DNA from: Gliomastix tumulicola
Taxonomy: Eukaryota > Ascomycota > Sordariomycetes > Hypocreales > Bionectriaceae
Length of the DNA: 64,000 nucleotides
Assembly (NCBI GenBank): GCA_001599755.1
Contig: BCHX01000001.1
Location: forward strand, 4,402,001 to 4,466,000
Reading direction: 5' to 3'
Part shown: positions 12,801-23,651 of the stretch, piece by piece
How positions within the stretch are numbered: position 1 is the stretch's first letter
How the letters are laid out: each line of letters starts with the position of its first letter
Notes under the pieces: model-generated
Told to the model about the DNA's origin: nothing
The model's input: the letters and a program-made list of their open reading frames with translations, nothing else
Database searches by the model: none
Translations under genes and position numbers: made by a program

Positions 12801-14958
12801 CAGACCCCAGCCACCAGATCCGAGCGGGCTCCTCTACGACAAACCGTATAGTGCGTACATGCTCTTCTACCAGCGGTCCTCTACCCTCGCACAACAGGAG
12901 CAGGAAGTGGCCCTCCAGGGCGTCCCAACGCCGGTCTATGTGCCAATGGACAGCAATCAGAAAGGGTGCATCCTGGAAGAGAATGATCAGATTCTCAAGC
13001 GGCACTGCATGTTCGATCCGAGCCACCCTAATTTGGTGCGAGAAACCTTCTGCCACGCCAAGAAGATCTACTCGGAGGCGAACGAGGAATCGGAAATCGA
13101 CGACGAAGAAGATGACGAAGATGATGAGATCGACGAACCCGAAGAACCGGTGAGCTCGGGCCAGCTCATGGGCCTAGCGATGGAGGTTCTTCTCGGGCAC
13201 TTTGATCAGGTTATCAGTCGAGCTAAGGACATACCCTACCATGACGACTTCGCGACCGTCATCCGAAACTCGATCACATTTGACAGTCAGTGCACGTTTG
13301 CGTTTTATGACTATTTCTACACGCGGCCCATGGCACTTCGCTCACTCGTCCAGAGAAATGCCGAGCTCAAGGTTCGAGACACAGCTGGAGAGATGTTTGT
13401 GCTAGCATTGGACAGGCTCTCAATATTCGTTCCCTTTCTCTACGACTCAGCAACGGAGGACGTGCCAATCGCGGTACAGCAACGAATCCGACAAAACTTC
13501 TGGCTCCAGCGTGGAAGGGATCCGGCCGAGCAACCCACCATTCTCCAGGGGGCGATGAGGGTGCTGAAGCACATGTGGAAAGGTTTCCCGACTCACATCC
13601 GCGCCTGGGACGAATATTTCAAGATGATTCACGAAATCGCCAAACTCGGGGACCGAGAAACGGCCCACCTACTCGCCGACAACTTCCTGCTGAAGCTGTG
13701 TCGCATCATCATGGCGGATTCAAGTTTCGAGCAGCCACCACTGTACGCGAAGATGCTACAGAACATCACGCGTCGATTTCCCAACCGCCCACCGTCTTAC
13801 TATAACATCATCCGGGCCACGGACTATCTGTTGCATCAACTCCACCCTACACTAGGGCCCGGAACTATCGTGGAATCCCCGCTTGAGCGGTTGGACTCGA
13901 ACACAGCACCTTTCATGTGGACATCCGATGAGGTTGCGTCGCTTCACGTACATGCTACTAGACGTAGGGACGTCAGTTTCTTTGTCGAGAAGCTCGTTGG
14001 CCACGACCAGTCCCTCCAGGCGACTGAGCGGATCGTTGTTCGCCTGATGCACGCCAACGAGATGCTCGATCTGAGTGTTGCGAACGCCCTGATGAATGGT
14101 ATCCGCCGGGACGATACTCTAAGCGGAGTGGAACCGTACCTCAAGATGGCGAACCGGTACCTCGAACACACAGAGTATATCGACCGAGCCCTTCAGCTTG
14201 TGACGCATGTCGCAAAGCAAAGCACTCGCCTCCAGTCCATCGATTTTCGAGGCCTGCTAGGCTTCTTCAAGGCTGTCCTGGGTCTGCAACGACCGGATCA
14301 AGATTTTGCCGACCAAATCCGGGACCATTGTGTTGAAGTAATGCCGTCCTGGGTGCCTTGCCTACTGGTCCATTACAACGGGATGGTACGCGTGGCAACC
14401 GCGGAGATAGTTGAAACTCAACTCTTCGGCCCTAGAGCTGAGGTTAGGTTCGATGATATCGACATACCAGAAGACGACAAGCGACGAACCACCGAGGTTG
14501 CCCAACGACTGGGCTTCGCGTGCCTGGAGTACCTACGAGATACCTTTGTGCAACACAACGCAAATATCGGAAGGGATCAGGCCCAGATGATCAACAGGAT
14601 CATCAGTAGATGTGGGCACGTCTTTGAAGTGGTGGACGAGTCAACGGCGAGCGCTGAGCGCGGCGTCGAATTTGGATTGTTGAGAGCTGGTAAGCAGCAG
14701 TCGTGTCCAGTCGATGCGATGCAGATTTGACTAACCCTGCCTGTAGAGGTGATTGAACAGCTACGAGGTCTCGTCGTTGATGACATGGAAGAAGAAGGCT
14801 CTGGTAAGCCAGCCCATATCATGGCAGACAGTGGACTTTTCTGACCCCTGTGATTTGCAGAGTGGGATGCCTCCTGCGTCTCGTCGGAACCGATGGACGG
14901 CATCGCTGAGATGAGCATGCAAGTCATGAAGGACCTGGAAGACCGAGATACGACATGA
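6832..14958 (+). CDS. Giant ubiquitin-specific protease (USP9X/FAF-like UCH domain), 2595 aa
   Basis: A deubiquitinase that cleaves ubiquitin from proteins. The model is join(6832..7543,7608..7773,7823..10517,10571..11449,11509..14689,14747..14803,14861..14958), in phase throughout. The N-terminus is acidic and Ser/Pro-rich, followed by a long helical scaffold of over 1,000 residues. The catalytic USP domain has a Cys box GLRNLSNTCYLNSLL (nucleophile Cys1624), a His box SGHYYSYI (His1873) and FNDDNV (Asp1895), with a CSTC half zinc ribbon between them. An acidic run follows the domain, and the C-terminal region resembles the DUF3517-type extension of large fungal USPs. All introns are 49-64 nt. 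The fourth (11450-11508) uses a GC donor (GCAAGT) with a GCTAAC branch 13 nt before the acceptor; without it the frame breaks. The start is the ATG at 6832 in CCAAATGG; upstream in-frame codons are not ATG. The identity of the domain is secure; exact orthology is not. Confidence 0.93.
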
Positions 14959-15960
14959 TTTTATGACCAGACATGACGCCCATGATGGGACGACGACACC
15001 AAGATGTCGGGCCCCATCCCGTGGCACACACGGCATTTGTCGATGAAAGAGGCGTTCAGGGAAAGGCTAAAGCTGTTTTCACGATTCTTTCTTCACACAG
15101 TCTGCGGTCCCAGCGACCACGCTCTTGGCTGCGGCTCTTGGCTGCGAGCTGCAAGAGTTGAGGCTGTTTCTGTTTTAACTGTTCTATTTCCTCTGCCTTT
15201 TTTTTTTTTTCATTTGATGGACCCAGGAAGGATAGGATTGATCATGACATGGCTGATCGCCGGCATTGAAGCTACATCACAGCCAGGGCGCAGCGGCGTT
15301 TTTGAGAGGCCTTCGAGTATCTATTGAAAGATCCGGAGGTCAGGATGCAGGTCTTGGACAAGGAATAGATGGATCGCGCGCGAGCGCAGGCCATTATTCT
15401 TGGCACGAAGTCGACCTGCAATGACGGACATGCTTGGCCAAAACGGATAAAATTGAACGATGCATGATGGATTTTCTTTTGATGCAAGCCCGGAGCCAGG
15501 GAAAGGGGAGCGGACTGGAATTGTCTACATATTTTATGAAGTCAATCACGACACGATATTATCAGGGTTGCGAGTGATGGTGATGTCGTCCGTCAGTCGG
15601 TGCCCCGTACCACGTCTACGTAAAAAGCCTTGGTGTGCAAACAATGGGGTTTCTGATTGGAAACGTGAAGCTTCTCCAGATAGAGTTGAGGTGATTTGAC
15701 AGAAATATCCTTGCCTAGAAGAAGTACGATACCCGATTGTTAAGCTGGACAGTTATTGAGAGCAGTTCGAATCCAGACAGGTGTTTCGTGGTTAAAGATG
15801 GCTTTGAGATGGGCGATTAATAACACCACCCAAGCTGTTAGTTTATTAGTTTATATGACGGCAAGTGGACCCCACCGTTTAACCACCACAACCACCAGGG
15901 TTTTGTTAGGTTTGCTTGCCACCTCCGACTTGCAACCAACATGGCAATGACGGACCTACG
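14959..15960. other. Intergenic: 3' end of USP gene and upstream of the NFKBIL1-like gene
   Basis: No gene recognised in about 1.0 kb. It has a T-run near 15199-15211. The USP terminator must lie in the left part and the promoter of the next + strand gene in the right part. Confidence 0.4.
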
Positions 15961-17130
15961 ATGAGTGACCTACCGCAGTCGCCCAAGAGGCGACACATCC
16001 TCTCCTCCATCAACCCAGAGCCGCATCCGAAGCGCTCTCGCAGGCGGTCGGCCTCGCCACCCCGCGCGGACGATGACGCCTCCCGTCCTCGAAGCAGGGA
16101 GCCAGAGGACACGGAGGGAAGGGCCCGCGACGACGACGACGACGACGACGACGACGGCGACGGCGAGAAGAATGCAGACGCGGGCGCGGACAAAGACAAG
16201 ACGCGGCCAAGGCGGTCCAGGTTGAAGCTCAAAGACCACAAGTCGTCGTCTCGCCGACACCGCTCGAGATCCCGCGACGACCGCGACCGTCACCACGACC
16301 GTCACCACGACGACGACAACAACAACAGAGAATCGTCCTCACGACACGATCGCGAGGATAGAAAGGACCGACACAGGCGACGACATCGTCACCGTCACCG
16401 TCACCGTCGCCACCGCTCCCCGACACCCCCGAATCCGCACGACCCCGCGCCGCTCGACCCCGAGGCCGCCTTCCGCGAGTCCCTCTTCGACGCCATGGCC
16501 GACGACGAAGGCGCCGACTACTGGGCCGCCGTGTACGGGCAGCCGGTGCACGTGTACGCGAACGAGCGCGTGGGCCCGCAGGGCGAGCTGGAGCGCATGA
16601 CGGACGACGAGTACGCGGCGTACGTGCGGCAGAAGATGTGGGAGAAGACGAATGCCGGCCTCCTCGAGGAGCGCGCGCGGCGGGAGGAGGCGCGCAGGAA
16701 GAAAGAGGGCGAGGAGAAGCACCAGAGAAAGCTGCAGCGTGAGGTCGAGGAGAGTCTACGCAAGGGGGACGAGCGACGACGGAGAAAGATGTGGGAGCGA
16801 CGGTGGGCCGAGTACGGCGCCGCGTGGAGTGAAGGAGGAGGAGGAGGCTCGGCAGTAAAGCTAGTTTGGCCCGTCGAGAGCGGACGGCGCGAGGATCTGG
16901 ACGAGAAGAGCGTGCGGGCGTTCTTCGTGCAGGGGCTGGGGCTGGGAGAGGAGACGGGCGAGGAGGCGTTCACGGCCAGGCTGAAGGAGGAGCGCGTGCG
17001 GTGGCATCCGGATAAGGTGCAGCAGCGGCTGGGGGGAGACGTGGACGAGGAGACGATGAAGGATGTGACGGCCATCTTTCAGATTATCGATCGGCTCTGG
17101 AGCGAGATGCGCAAGGGGGGACGTCCTTGA
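15961..17130 (+). CDS. NF-kappa-B inhibitor-like protein 1 (NFKBIL1)-like, Arg/Ser/His-rich
   Basis: A single-exon 389-residue protein. The N-terminal half is highly charged: a basic KRRH..PKRSRRR segment, a run of nine Asp, RS/RH-rich tracts (SSRRHRSRSRDDRDR) and HR repeats, as in RNA-processing proteins. The C-terminal half has a long charged coiled coil (EERARREEARRKK...), then WPVESGRREDLDEKSVRAFF and a J-domain-like end with RWHPDKVQQRLGG and VTAIFQIIDRLWSEMR. That C-terminal block is the signature I associate with the NFKBIL1 family, whose animal members are nuclear and linked to mRNA processing; the fungal role is not established. The ATG at 15961 (MSDLPQSPKRR) is the first proper ATG in frame. 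It converges on the small secreted gene at 17663. Asp codon runs (GAC)n at 16129-16157 may vary in length. Confidence 0.8.
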   Translation: MSDLPQSPKRRHILSSINPEPHPKRSRRRSASPPRADDDASRPRSREPEDTEGRARDDDDDDDDDGDGEKNADAGADKDKTRPRRSRLKLKDHKSSSRRHRSRSRDDRDRHHDRHHDDDNNNRESSSRHDREDRKDRHRRRHRHRHRHRRHRSPTPPNPHDPAPLDPEAAFRESLFDAMADDEGADYWAAVYGQPVHVYANERVGPQGELERMTDDEYAAYVRQKMWEKTNAGLLEERARREEARRKKEGEEKHQRKLQREVEESLRKGDERRRRKMWERRWAEYGAAWSEGGGGGSAVKLVWPVESGRREDLDEKSVRAFFVQGLGLGEETGEEAFTARLKEERVRWHPDKVQQRLGGDVDEETMKDVTAIFQIIDRLWSEMRKGGRP

Positions 17131-17662
17131 TATTACTGGATGGTTGTTACTAGAAGGGCTTGGCATGAGCATATGATACCCAATTGTTGTTATGAATACT
17201 ATTACTTGATCTTGACTACATGTTGCACTGTCACTGCATGGTCTATCTGATAAGACCCATCACAAAAAGAGACTGGAACAGTGTGTTGGTTGAATCAGAT
17301 GTTGTGCTAATTGTTTAGCTAGGTTTCTCTATCTTGCACCCGAGATGGTGCAGAGTGTAAAGGCCGTTTCAAAATTAGTAATCGAGGGACGGCAACGACC
17401 AAACTTCCAACCAATTGCCATCGAACAAAAAAAAAAAAAAAAAAAAAAAAAAGATCATCAGGGTATTAAATTTGTCGGGCGTATTCCGACGTTGGGGCAT
17501 CCATCTCTCCCCTCCGTTCAGACCCAACCAACCAACCACCTTCCCACCAATAATAACAATAACAACACTCTCCCCCCCCCAAGAGGGTATCAAGCAGAAG
17601 CCCACATACAACCAGCCTCCCCTTTTCGTTGTTTCAAGAAGGGGACGAGATCCGGTGCAAGT
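17131..17662. other. Convergent 3' intergenic region
   Basis: Lies between two convergent genes and must hold both terminators. The only notable element is the poly-A run at 17427-17452, listed separately. Confidence 0.4.
17427..17452. repeat. 26-nt poly-A homopolymer
   Basis: An uninterrupted run of 26 A on the + strand (poly-T on the minus strand) in the intergenic region downstream of the secreted-protein gene. Its length is likely unreliable in assembly. Confidence 0.9.
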
Positions 17663-18204
17663 TTAGAGGTTCATGAAGAGAGCAGCGCCACCGACGACAC
17701 CGGCCAGAGCAATGCCGACGCTGGCAAACGCGGCGGGGGCGCGGCCCTCGCCGTCCTTGTCGTCCGTGTTCTTCTCGACGGCGCTGCTGGCCTCGGCGAC
17801 GATGTCGTCAATCTGCGACTGGTAGGCCTCGATCTGGGACTGGGCGGCGGCGGCGTCCGAGTTGGTGGCGGCGGCGGCGCTCAGCGAGGCGAGGACGTCG
17901 CCGAACTTGCCGGTGATGGAGGCGCGGATGTCGTCCCAGGCGCCCGAGGGGTCGTTGACGAGGTCGTCGACCTGGGTCTCGATGCCGTCGAAGGCGGTCT
18001 GGACCTCCGAGGCCCAGTCGCCCGCGTTGGAGACGAAGTCGCCGACGTCGGAGAGGAACTCGCCGAGCTGGGGGTCGGCCTGGAATACACTGTCAGTTTG
18101 CTGCATGGCTATGGAGGGTTTTGGGGGGGAACTGATTGATTGGGACGTACCTGGACCTGGGAGACGGCAGCGAGGCCGGCAAAGAGGACGGGAGTGAACT
18201 TCAT
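17663..18204 (-). CDS. Small secreted, possibly GPI-anchored protein, cysteine-free
   Basis: Two exons, join(17663..18079,18151..18204), 156 residues. Exon 1 encodes a classic signal peptide (MKFTPVLFAGLAAVSQVQ, cleavage probably just after the following Ala). A 71-nt phase-0 intron with a GTACGT donor follows. The mature part is acidic and helical, with several amphipathic segments (DPQLGEFLSDVGDFVSNAG, QSQIEAYQSQIDDIVAEA), and has no cysteine. The C-terminus is a hydrophobic tail (FASVGIALAGVVGGAALFMNL) after a small-residue region, as in GPI-anchored cell-wall proteins. No enzymatic motif is visible. The upstream minus strand has a TATA-like TATTTAAG and a CT-rich leader, suggesting good expression. 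Family not recognised; it could be a surface protein or an effector-like protein. Confidence 0.82.
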
Positions 18205-20555
18205 GGTGAAAGGAGGTATGTGTGATGCTTGTCTGAAGAAGAGTCGAAAGAGTTGGTAGGGACAGACAAGACAGACGAGAGGTCAAGCTTGTTCAAGAAG
18301 ATGAGATTGATGATGCTGAGAAGAATAAGAATAAAAACGAATCGTTCCACCAGCAGGCCATCCGGGGAAGGGGGACAGCCGGGTCTTAAATACAAGTGTC
18401 CCCGTCGTTCAAACATGGGACAAGAAAGATGGACATGGCCTGCTTGCTGCATGGTCATGGAAATTGGGCTGACGCGAAAAGAAAGAGAAAAAAAAGTGGT
18501 GACCTGCTGCACGGGCGAGCATAAGGCGGATTGGGAAGTACCCCCTTCCCTCTTTCTGGGGCGGCGGGCGTGTTTTGGCAGGGCAATTGAGGTGCAGGGG
18601 CTGTGGCTGAATGACGGACCCGCCCTTTAGGCTGGTCTTGGCTGTCTTTTTAGTGACATATGTGATTACTGGCTGCGCCGGAGATCGTCGTCCTTTTCCA
18701 GCCCTCCCCCAGCCACGACGGCGTGCGCAGAGCATTACGAGTGATTGATCACGGGTTGGTATTGGTACTGTTCATGCTACTCAGGTACTGCTACACGTGT
18801 GCAGCATGGCTGACGCAGGGCGGGAAAAATGAAATGGTTGGCAGCACAGAAGGGAGAGGGGGACTGTTTGACCCTGCATGTCACCACCAAGAACATAAAA
18901 TCGTAGGATGCACAGCGCTGTCCCTCCCCCGGCCTCATCACGCACGAGTAAGGCAAGGCCAAGAGCGGATCGTCATTCAGCTTACTGTACACCTTCCTCC
19001 CACCATCCATTCCAGGTACCCACAGGCAGTAATTAAGTAGTACGTATAGTAGTACCTACGAGCCGGCCAACCAGCAGCCACCATCCACTAACCAAACCAC
19101 ACAGCCAACAGCACCCTACGAGTACTACTGGCATGGCGCAGCAGCAGCCCTTCGGGTGAATATCCATCCCCACGCATGCCACTGACTGTGGGAGAAAGAG
19201 CAATCCCGCCACAGGGCAGAGGAATCCGCCGAGACTGCTGGTGCGCATCTTTGGTGGCATCTTGGAGAGGGGGCAGCTTGCGTCACGGAGTGGTGGAGAA
19301 TGGACGAGCAAGTGTCTTGGGTGTTTCAATGCTTCCCTCCCCCCGTTGCGTGTTTGAGGTGCGCTGTGAGGATTTGATGCGGGAAGGCCGTGGAACAGTA
19401 GTTGTATCTACTGCATGCAAAGCTACTGCTGCTGCAGCCTGCCTAGCGATGCGGTGAAGAAGAAGCGAGACCGAAGCCGTGAGAGCCGAATCGGCCGGGT
19501 CCTGCTAATCAACCTGATGCTAATAATACGGGCCACTGCACCGGCAGAGTAAGCACCAGCAAACGGTGGTGAGATTGATGTCCAGCCCTTGAAGCTGTCC
19601 ATAGGACCTTTTTACAGCACATTAAAAAAAGGGGGTTTTCGGCTGATGACGCCACAAGCAAGCCCCGTTCTGGCTGAGCTCGCCTTAAAAAGTGATACTA
19701 CACCATCTTCAGTCTAGCCTCGGCTTGGCTGACCCCCACAGCTGCCACTTTCCATTTCCTCCTTGTCTCCCTCCAACAAGAAGTTCTCCCACATTTTCGC
19801 CGGACTCCAGACGGAACGGGTTGCAACACACACACGCACGCACGCACGCCACCCTTTTGCGTACATCCCGAGAGGAGGGAGGGGGGAGGGGGGATCCCGA
19901 GTGGCGGGACTGCTTGCGTGGCTGCTACATGCCAAGCCGCTCTTTTTTTTTTGGCTCCTCGAAGGAACGAGCGGGCTCAGACAGAGGTCTGCCGTGGCAC
20001 TCGTCACAGCCTGGAACTGCCGTTAGTTATGCCTGCCTGTCTGCTGCTATTCATAATTTACATACCTGGTTCAATGTGGGGAGGGGAGGGGAGGCACACC
20101 CTGAGACCCGCGATCCTCGGGCAAAAGAGCGAGGTCTCCCCGTGGTGTGATACCCTGCGGAGAGAGACAATGCATCAATTGAGCCGTCAGTCAGTCACAC
20201 AGTGTCGTTCCCTGAGACAGGCATGCATCGTCACCGCCCGGAATCACCTCTCCGCGCGGTGCTCTTGGCCTACGACATGGGAGGGGACTAGCGATGGTCA
20301 CGAAAATGCTTGGGGGGCTTGGGGCAGTCTGACACGCGAGTGATACGATGGGACTTTGTCATAGTGAACTACCGTTCCGTTCCTCTGAATTTGCCCAAAC
20401 ACAGAGCGAGCGACGCCGTCAGGTTGCTTTACAGTTTACGCAACAATAAGCTTATACTTGCCAGGCTCAGACTACTGCGCATGATTAGCAATAGACAACG
20501 GACGAGATATGTACTAGTACAATTGCAGACGAGAAACTGCTAGTTGATTTGCCCA
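18205..20555. other. Long intergenic region, no gene recognised
   Basis: About 2.35 kb between two minus-strand genes. The left part is the promoter of the 18204 gene; the right end holds the 3' end of SIN1. Short open frames here carry no recognisable domain. Simple-sequence patches occur (T-run near 19945, GGGGA repeats near 20075). Confidence 0.4.
18384..18396 (-). promoter_or_regulatory. TATA-like element upstream of the small secreted protein gene
   Basis: The minus strand reads TTGTATTTAAGA about 180-190 nt upstream of the ATG at 18204, followed by a CT-rich stretch that could be the leader. Placement is by motif and position only. Confidence 0.3.
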
Positions 20556-23238
20556 TCACACGTCCCTATAGGGTGAGATCCCCTTCTTCAGCTCAGCCAC
20601 AATCTCCGCCGCCTCGTCCACGCCACGCGTCTCAAAGTCATACCGCTTCGTCTCTGTGGCTTTGAACACCACCAGCTGTTTATTTTTAGCACCCGTCAGC
20701 CCAACGATCCGATCTTTTCTTGCAGGGGTCATCCCGAAGGACCTGGAACTTGGAGAAACAGAGACAGAGACAGACAACACAACGTACCTTGACCGTGGTG
20801 GGATGCTTCCGCTGCACCTTGCACCCGACGACGTTGCTAAAGTGCACCGTCGTGTCCTTCCTGGCCCCATCGTGCAGCGGCTTGCCCCCCGACGCCGGGA
20901 CAATGTGGATGTACTCGCCGTCGATGACCAGCATCCGCTCGCTCATCCCCACCAGCCGCATCGGCTGCTTCCGCCACACCGTGTACTTCTTGTAGTTGGC
21001 GCTGTGCAGCTCGTCCGGGTTCGCAATCTCGCGCGCCAGCGGGTGCGGGCCCATGATGTGCTGCTGCTGCTGGAGCTGCGCCTTGCGCACCTTCCTCTGC
21101 CCGTAGGACGACTCGGAGGGCAGCGCCGGCACGCCGGGCACCTTGGGGGAGCTGCCCGAGGGCGAGCCGGCCATCGTGAGCGGTCCGTCGGTCGCGAAGC
21201 GGCGCCGGTAGAGCTCGAGGTCGGCGACGTTGCCGATGGACGAGACGAGACGGTCGATCATGACGACGGCGCCGGAGCCCGGGAGCTTGAGCACGTGGTT
21301 GCTGCGGTCGAGCTGCCTCCTACGACAGACCGCCTCGAGCACCTCGGCCAGATAGGTATCCGTAGTCACGTTGACCGTCACCAGCTGCGCCGGAGTGAGA
21401 TCTGTCGACATGATGTGGATGCGCAGGAGCTTGCTCTGCCCAGATCGTGCCGTATTCGATGTAGACGCTGGAGCCTGGGGAGCATCGGCCAGAGGCGTGT
21501 TGCCTGTCCCGGCCCTGTAGGTCGTAGTGATAATCGGGTTCTCCCTAGATCTTGTCGGCAACACCACAGGTAGGCTCGGGCTCGGCTGGCCCCGTAGCCC
21601 GGTACCGTCCTCCGATGGCCGGGCGCGCTCGGACGCTGGTGCCTCCTCCTTGGTCTCTTGCACGTCCTCTTCCTCCTGTGGTGTCAACTCCTTGTTCTCC
21701 TGGTACTCCGACTCCGACGCCGCCACCAGCGCAAACTCATCGTATGCCGTCGAGTTGGAGCGGAGCCTGCCGCCTCCACGCTGTGCAGCATTGTTGTTCG
21801 TCGTGAACGAGTTGAGAGGCTTGGTCCGCTCAAACGGCGGGAAGTCGTCGTCCACCTCGCCGCCCTCCTCCACCATGCGTAGCATCCACCAGTTGATGTT
21901 GAGCTTCCCGGCCTGCAGGCTAGGCTGCCTCTTCTCTGCGTTGTACCGGTACAGGCTGAGACCGATGAGGTCCGCGACTGTGACTAGCCGCTCCGCGCCT
22001 TGACCGTCATTGACGCGCGGTTGGATGAGAACCTCGAACGGCTTCTCCGGGTCGTCGGAGAAGGCAGGATAGATGCGGACGGCGATGGAGCCCTTCGTCC
22101 CCTGGCCACTGTAGTGCGCGAACTTCTGGAACGGCACCGAGGACTTGTGCTCCTTGGCCTTGAGAGCGGCCGAGAGCAGACTGTGCGGCTTCACCATGCT
22201 CATCGGCCGGATCATGCTCATTGGTCGTGGTGGAGGTAAGGCCTCTAGGGTAGCCAGCTTCGGCGGAGGCTGAGACTTGCGAATCGTCGACTGTCGCGTG
22301 AACTTCTTGGGCGGTGTCCCGACGACCTGGGCCGTGGTAGCCGCGTTCACGTTCACCGGCATGTCCGCGACGTCCAGGATCGAGGCCGAGTCCATACTGC
22401 CAACGTAGTCGACCGACATATCCGACCCGTCGTCCGAGTCCTCCTCCTCTTCCGGAAGAAGCGTGGTAGACGCCCTGCGTATGCCCACGGCCGGCTCCTC
22501 CTCCTGGATGCGCTCCTGCAGCCTCGCGGCCCTCGCCGCCGCCCGCGAGGCGCTGCGCTGCTTCTGCACCACCTCGAGCTCGTTCTCCGACGAGAACTCG
22601 CTGCTCGTCACGGTATCGCGCCGCGGCCGCTCCCTCACCGCCTCCAGCGTCCCCGGCTGCGAGCCCCTCCGTCTTCTAGGCGACGGCGCCGTCTTCAGGA
22701 TGGACGTCTGCGTCGGCGACGACCCCGACCGGTGACGCACGGGCATCTTGGCAAACTTGATCTGCTGCGCCGCGCGCTGGTCCTGCTCGTCGTCGCTCTG
22801 GTCGCTCAGATCACTACTGTCGTCCTCCTCCATCATCTGCTCCCTCCGCCGCCGCGCCCACCTCGTCGCCGCGCCCGGCCCAACCGTGTCCCCGCCGCCG
22901 CCGCCCGTCAGCATCCCGCCATCCTCCTCGCCGTCCTCGAGCGTCAACCCCTGCGGGCGCGGCGCCTGGAAGTATTCGGACGCGATGGCCGTCGGAATCG
23001 GCGGGGAGTGCGTGCGCTTCGCGTGCGAGGAGTTGGGGCGCCAGCCGGCGGCTTTGAAGGCGGCCGAGTTGAGGAAGCCCTCGTTGATGGTGAGGAGGCG
23101 TTCGCCTACGCCGTCGGCGACTTCGGTGAGGTAGCTCGTCCGGAGCTGGTACGAGACGAGCCTGGGGAGGGTGTTAGAGTCTGTTAGACAAGGGGGGTGG
23201 GGGAGGGAGACTTACTCTTCTACCTGGATGATGGACAT
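20556..23238 (-). CDS. SIN1: TORC2 subunit SIN1/AVO1 (CRIM and PH domains)
   Basis: SIN1 (Avo1 in budding yeast) is a core TORC2 subunit that recruits AGC-kinase substrates through its CRIM domain and membranes through its PH domain. The model is join(20556..20675,20788..23161,23216..23238), 838 residues. Exon 1 is only 23 nt (MSIIQVEE, split at the last codon), followed by a 54-nt intron and LVSYQLRTSYLTEVADGVGERLLT, which matches fungal SIN1 N-termini. Then comes a long charged disordered region, the CRIM domain (about residues 345-485, starting around FQKFAHYSGQGT), a ubiquitin-like RBD-type stretch (LLRIHIMSTDLTPAQLVTV, about 575-650) and a C-terminal PH domain (about 725-838, from YKKYTVWRKQPM). 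A 112-nt intron splits the PH domain and restores LVVFKATETKRYDFET. It is divergently arranged with the PRCC-family gene. Confidence 0.9.
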
Positions 23239-23651
23239 GATGGGTAGTGATGGTGGGTGGGAGGCATAGTAATGTTACAGGCGAGGCATGCGTAGCGAGA
23301 GGGCTTCACATCGGGGGAAGCGTGACCATGCCAATTGAAAAGACACAAGCAGAAACCGAGAGAGAAGAGAAGCCGTGGGAAGGGGAAGAGGGAGGATCGT
23401 CAGCTTGGAGGAGGGAAGATGGAGGATCAAGGTTGGAAATCGTGGGGTAATAGCTGCAGCACCACGATAGCACGGAGCTCAACTTGAAGCACGTGGCAGC
23501 CCCACTTCAGGGTAGTCAAGAATTCGAATTCTTCGATCGCCAACTTCGTCACAGCTTCAGACCAGCACAATTGTGATCACCAACACAGCGTCACTCGTCT
23601 ACAGAACAGTCTTTCGCCCTTATCCCGGAGAAGTAAACAGACTCGAACACC
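23239..23651. promoter_or_regulatory. Shared divergent promoter region SIN1 / PRCC-family gene
   Basis: A 413-bp gap between divergent starts (23238 minus, 23652 plus). It must hold both promoters. No specific operator is assigned. Confidence 0.5.

Noticed and set aside
19692..20150. 152-codon + strand frame in the 18.2-20.5 kb gap
   Set aside because: Low-complexity His/Pro/Arg/Gly-rich translation with no domain, no clear promoter logic and no splice partner.
20656..21573. 305-codon + strand frame opposite SIN1
   Set aside because: Antisense shadow; the minus strand encodes recognisable RBD-like and PH domains.
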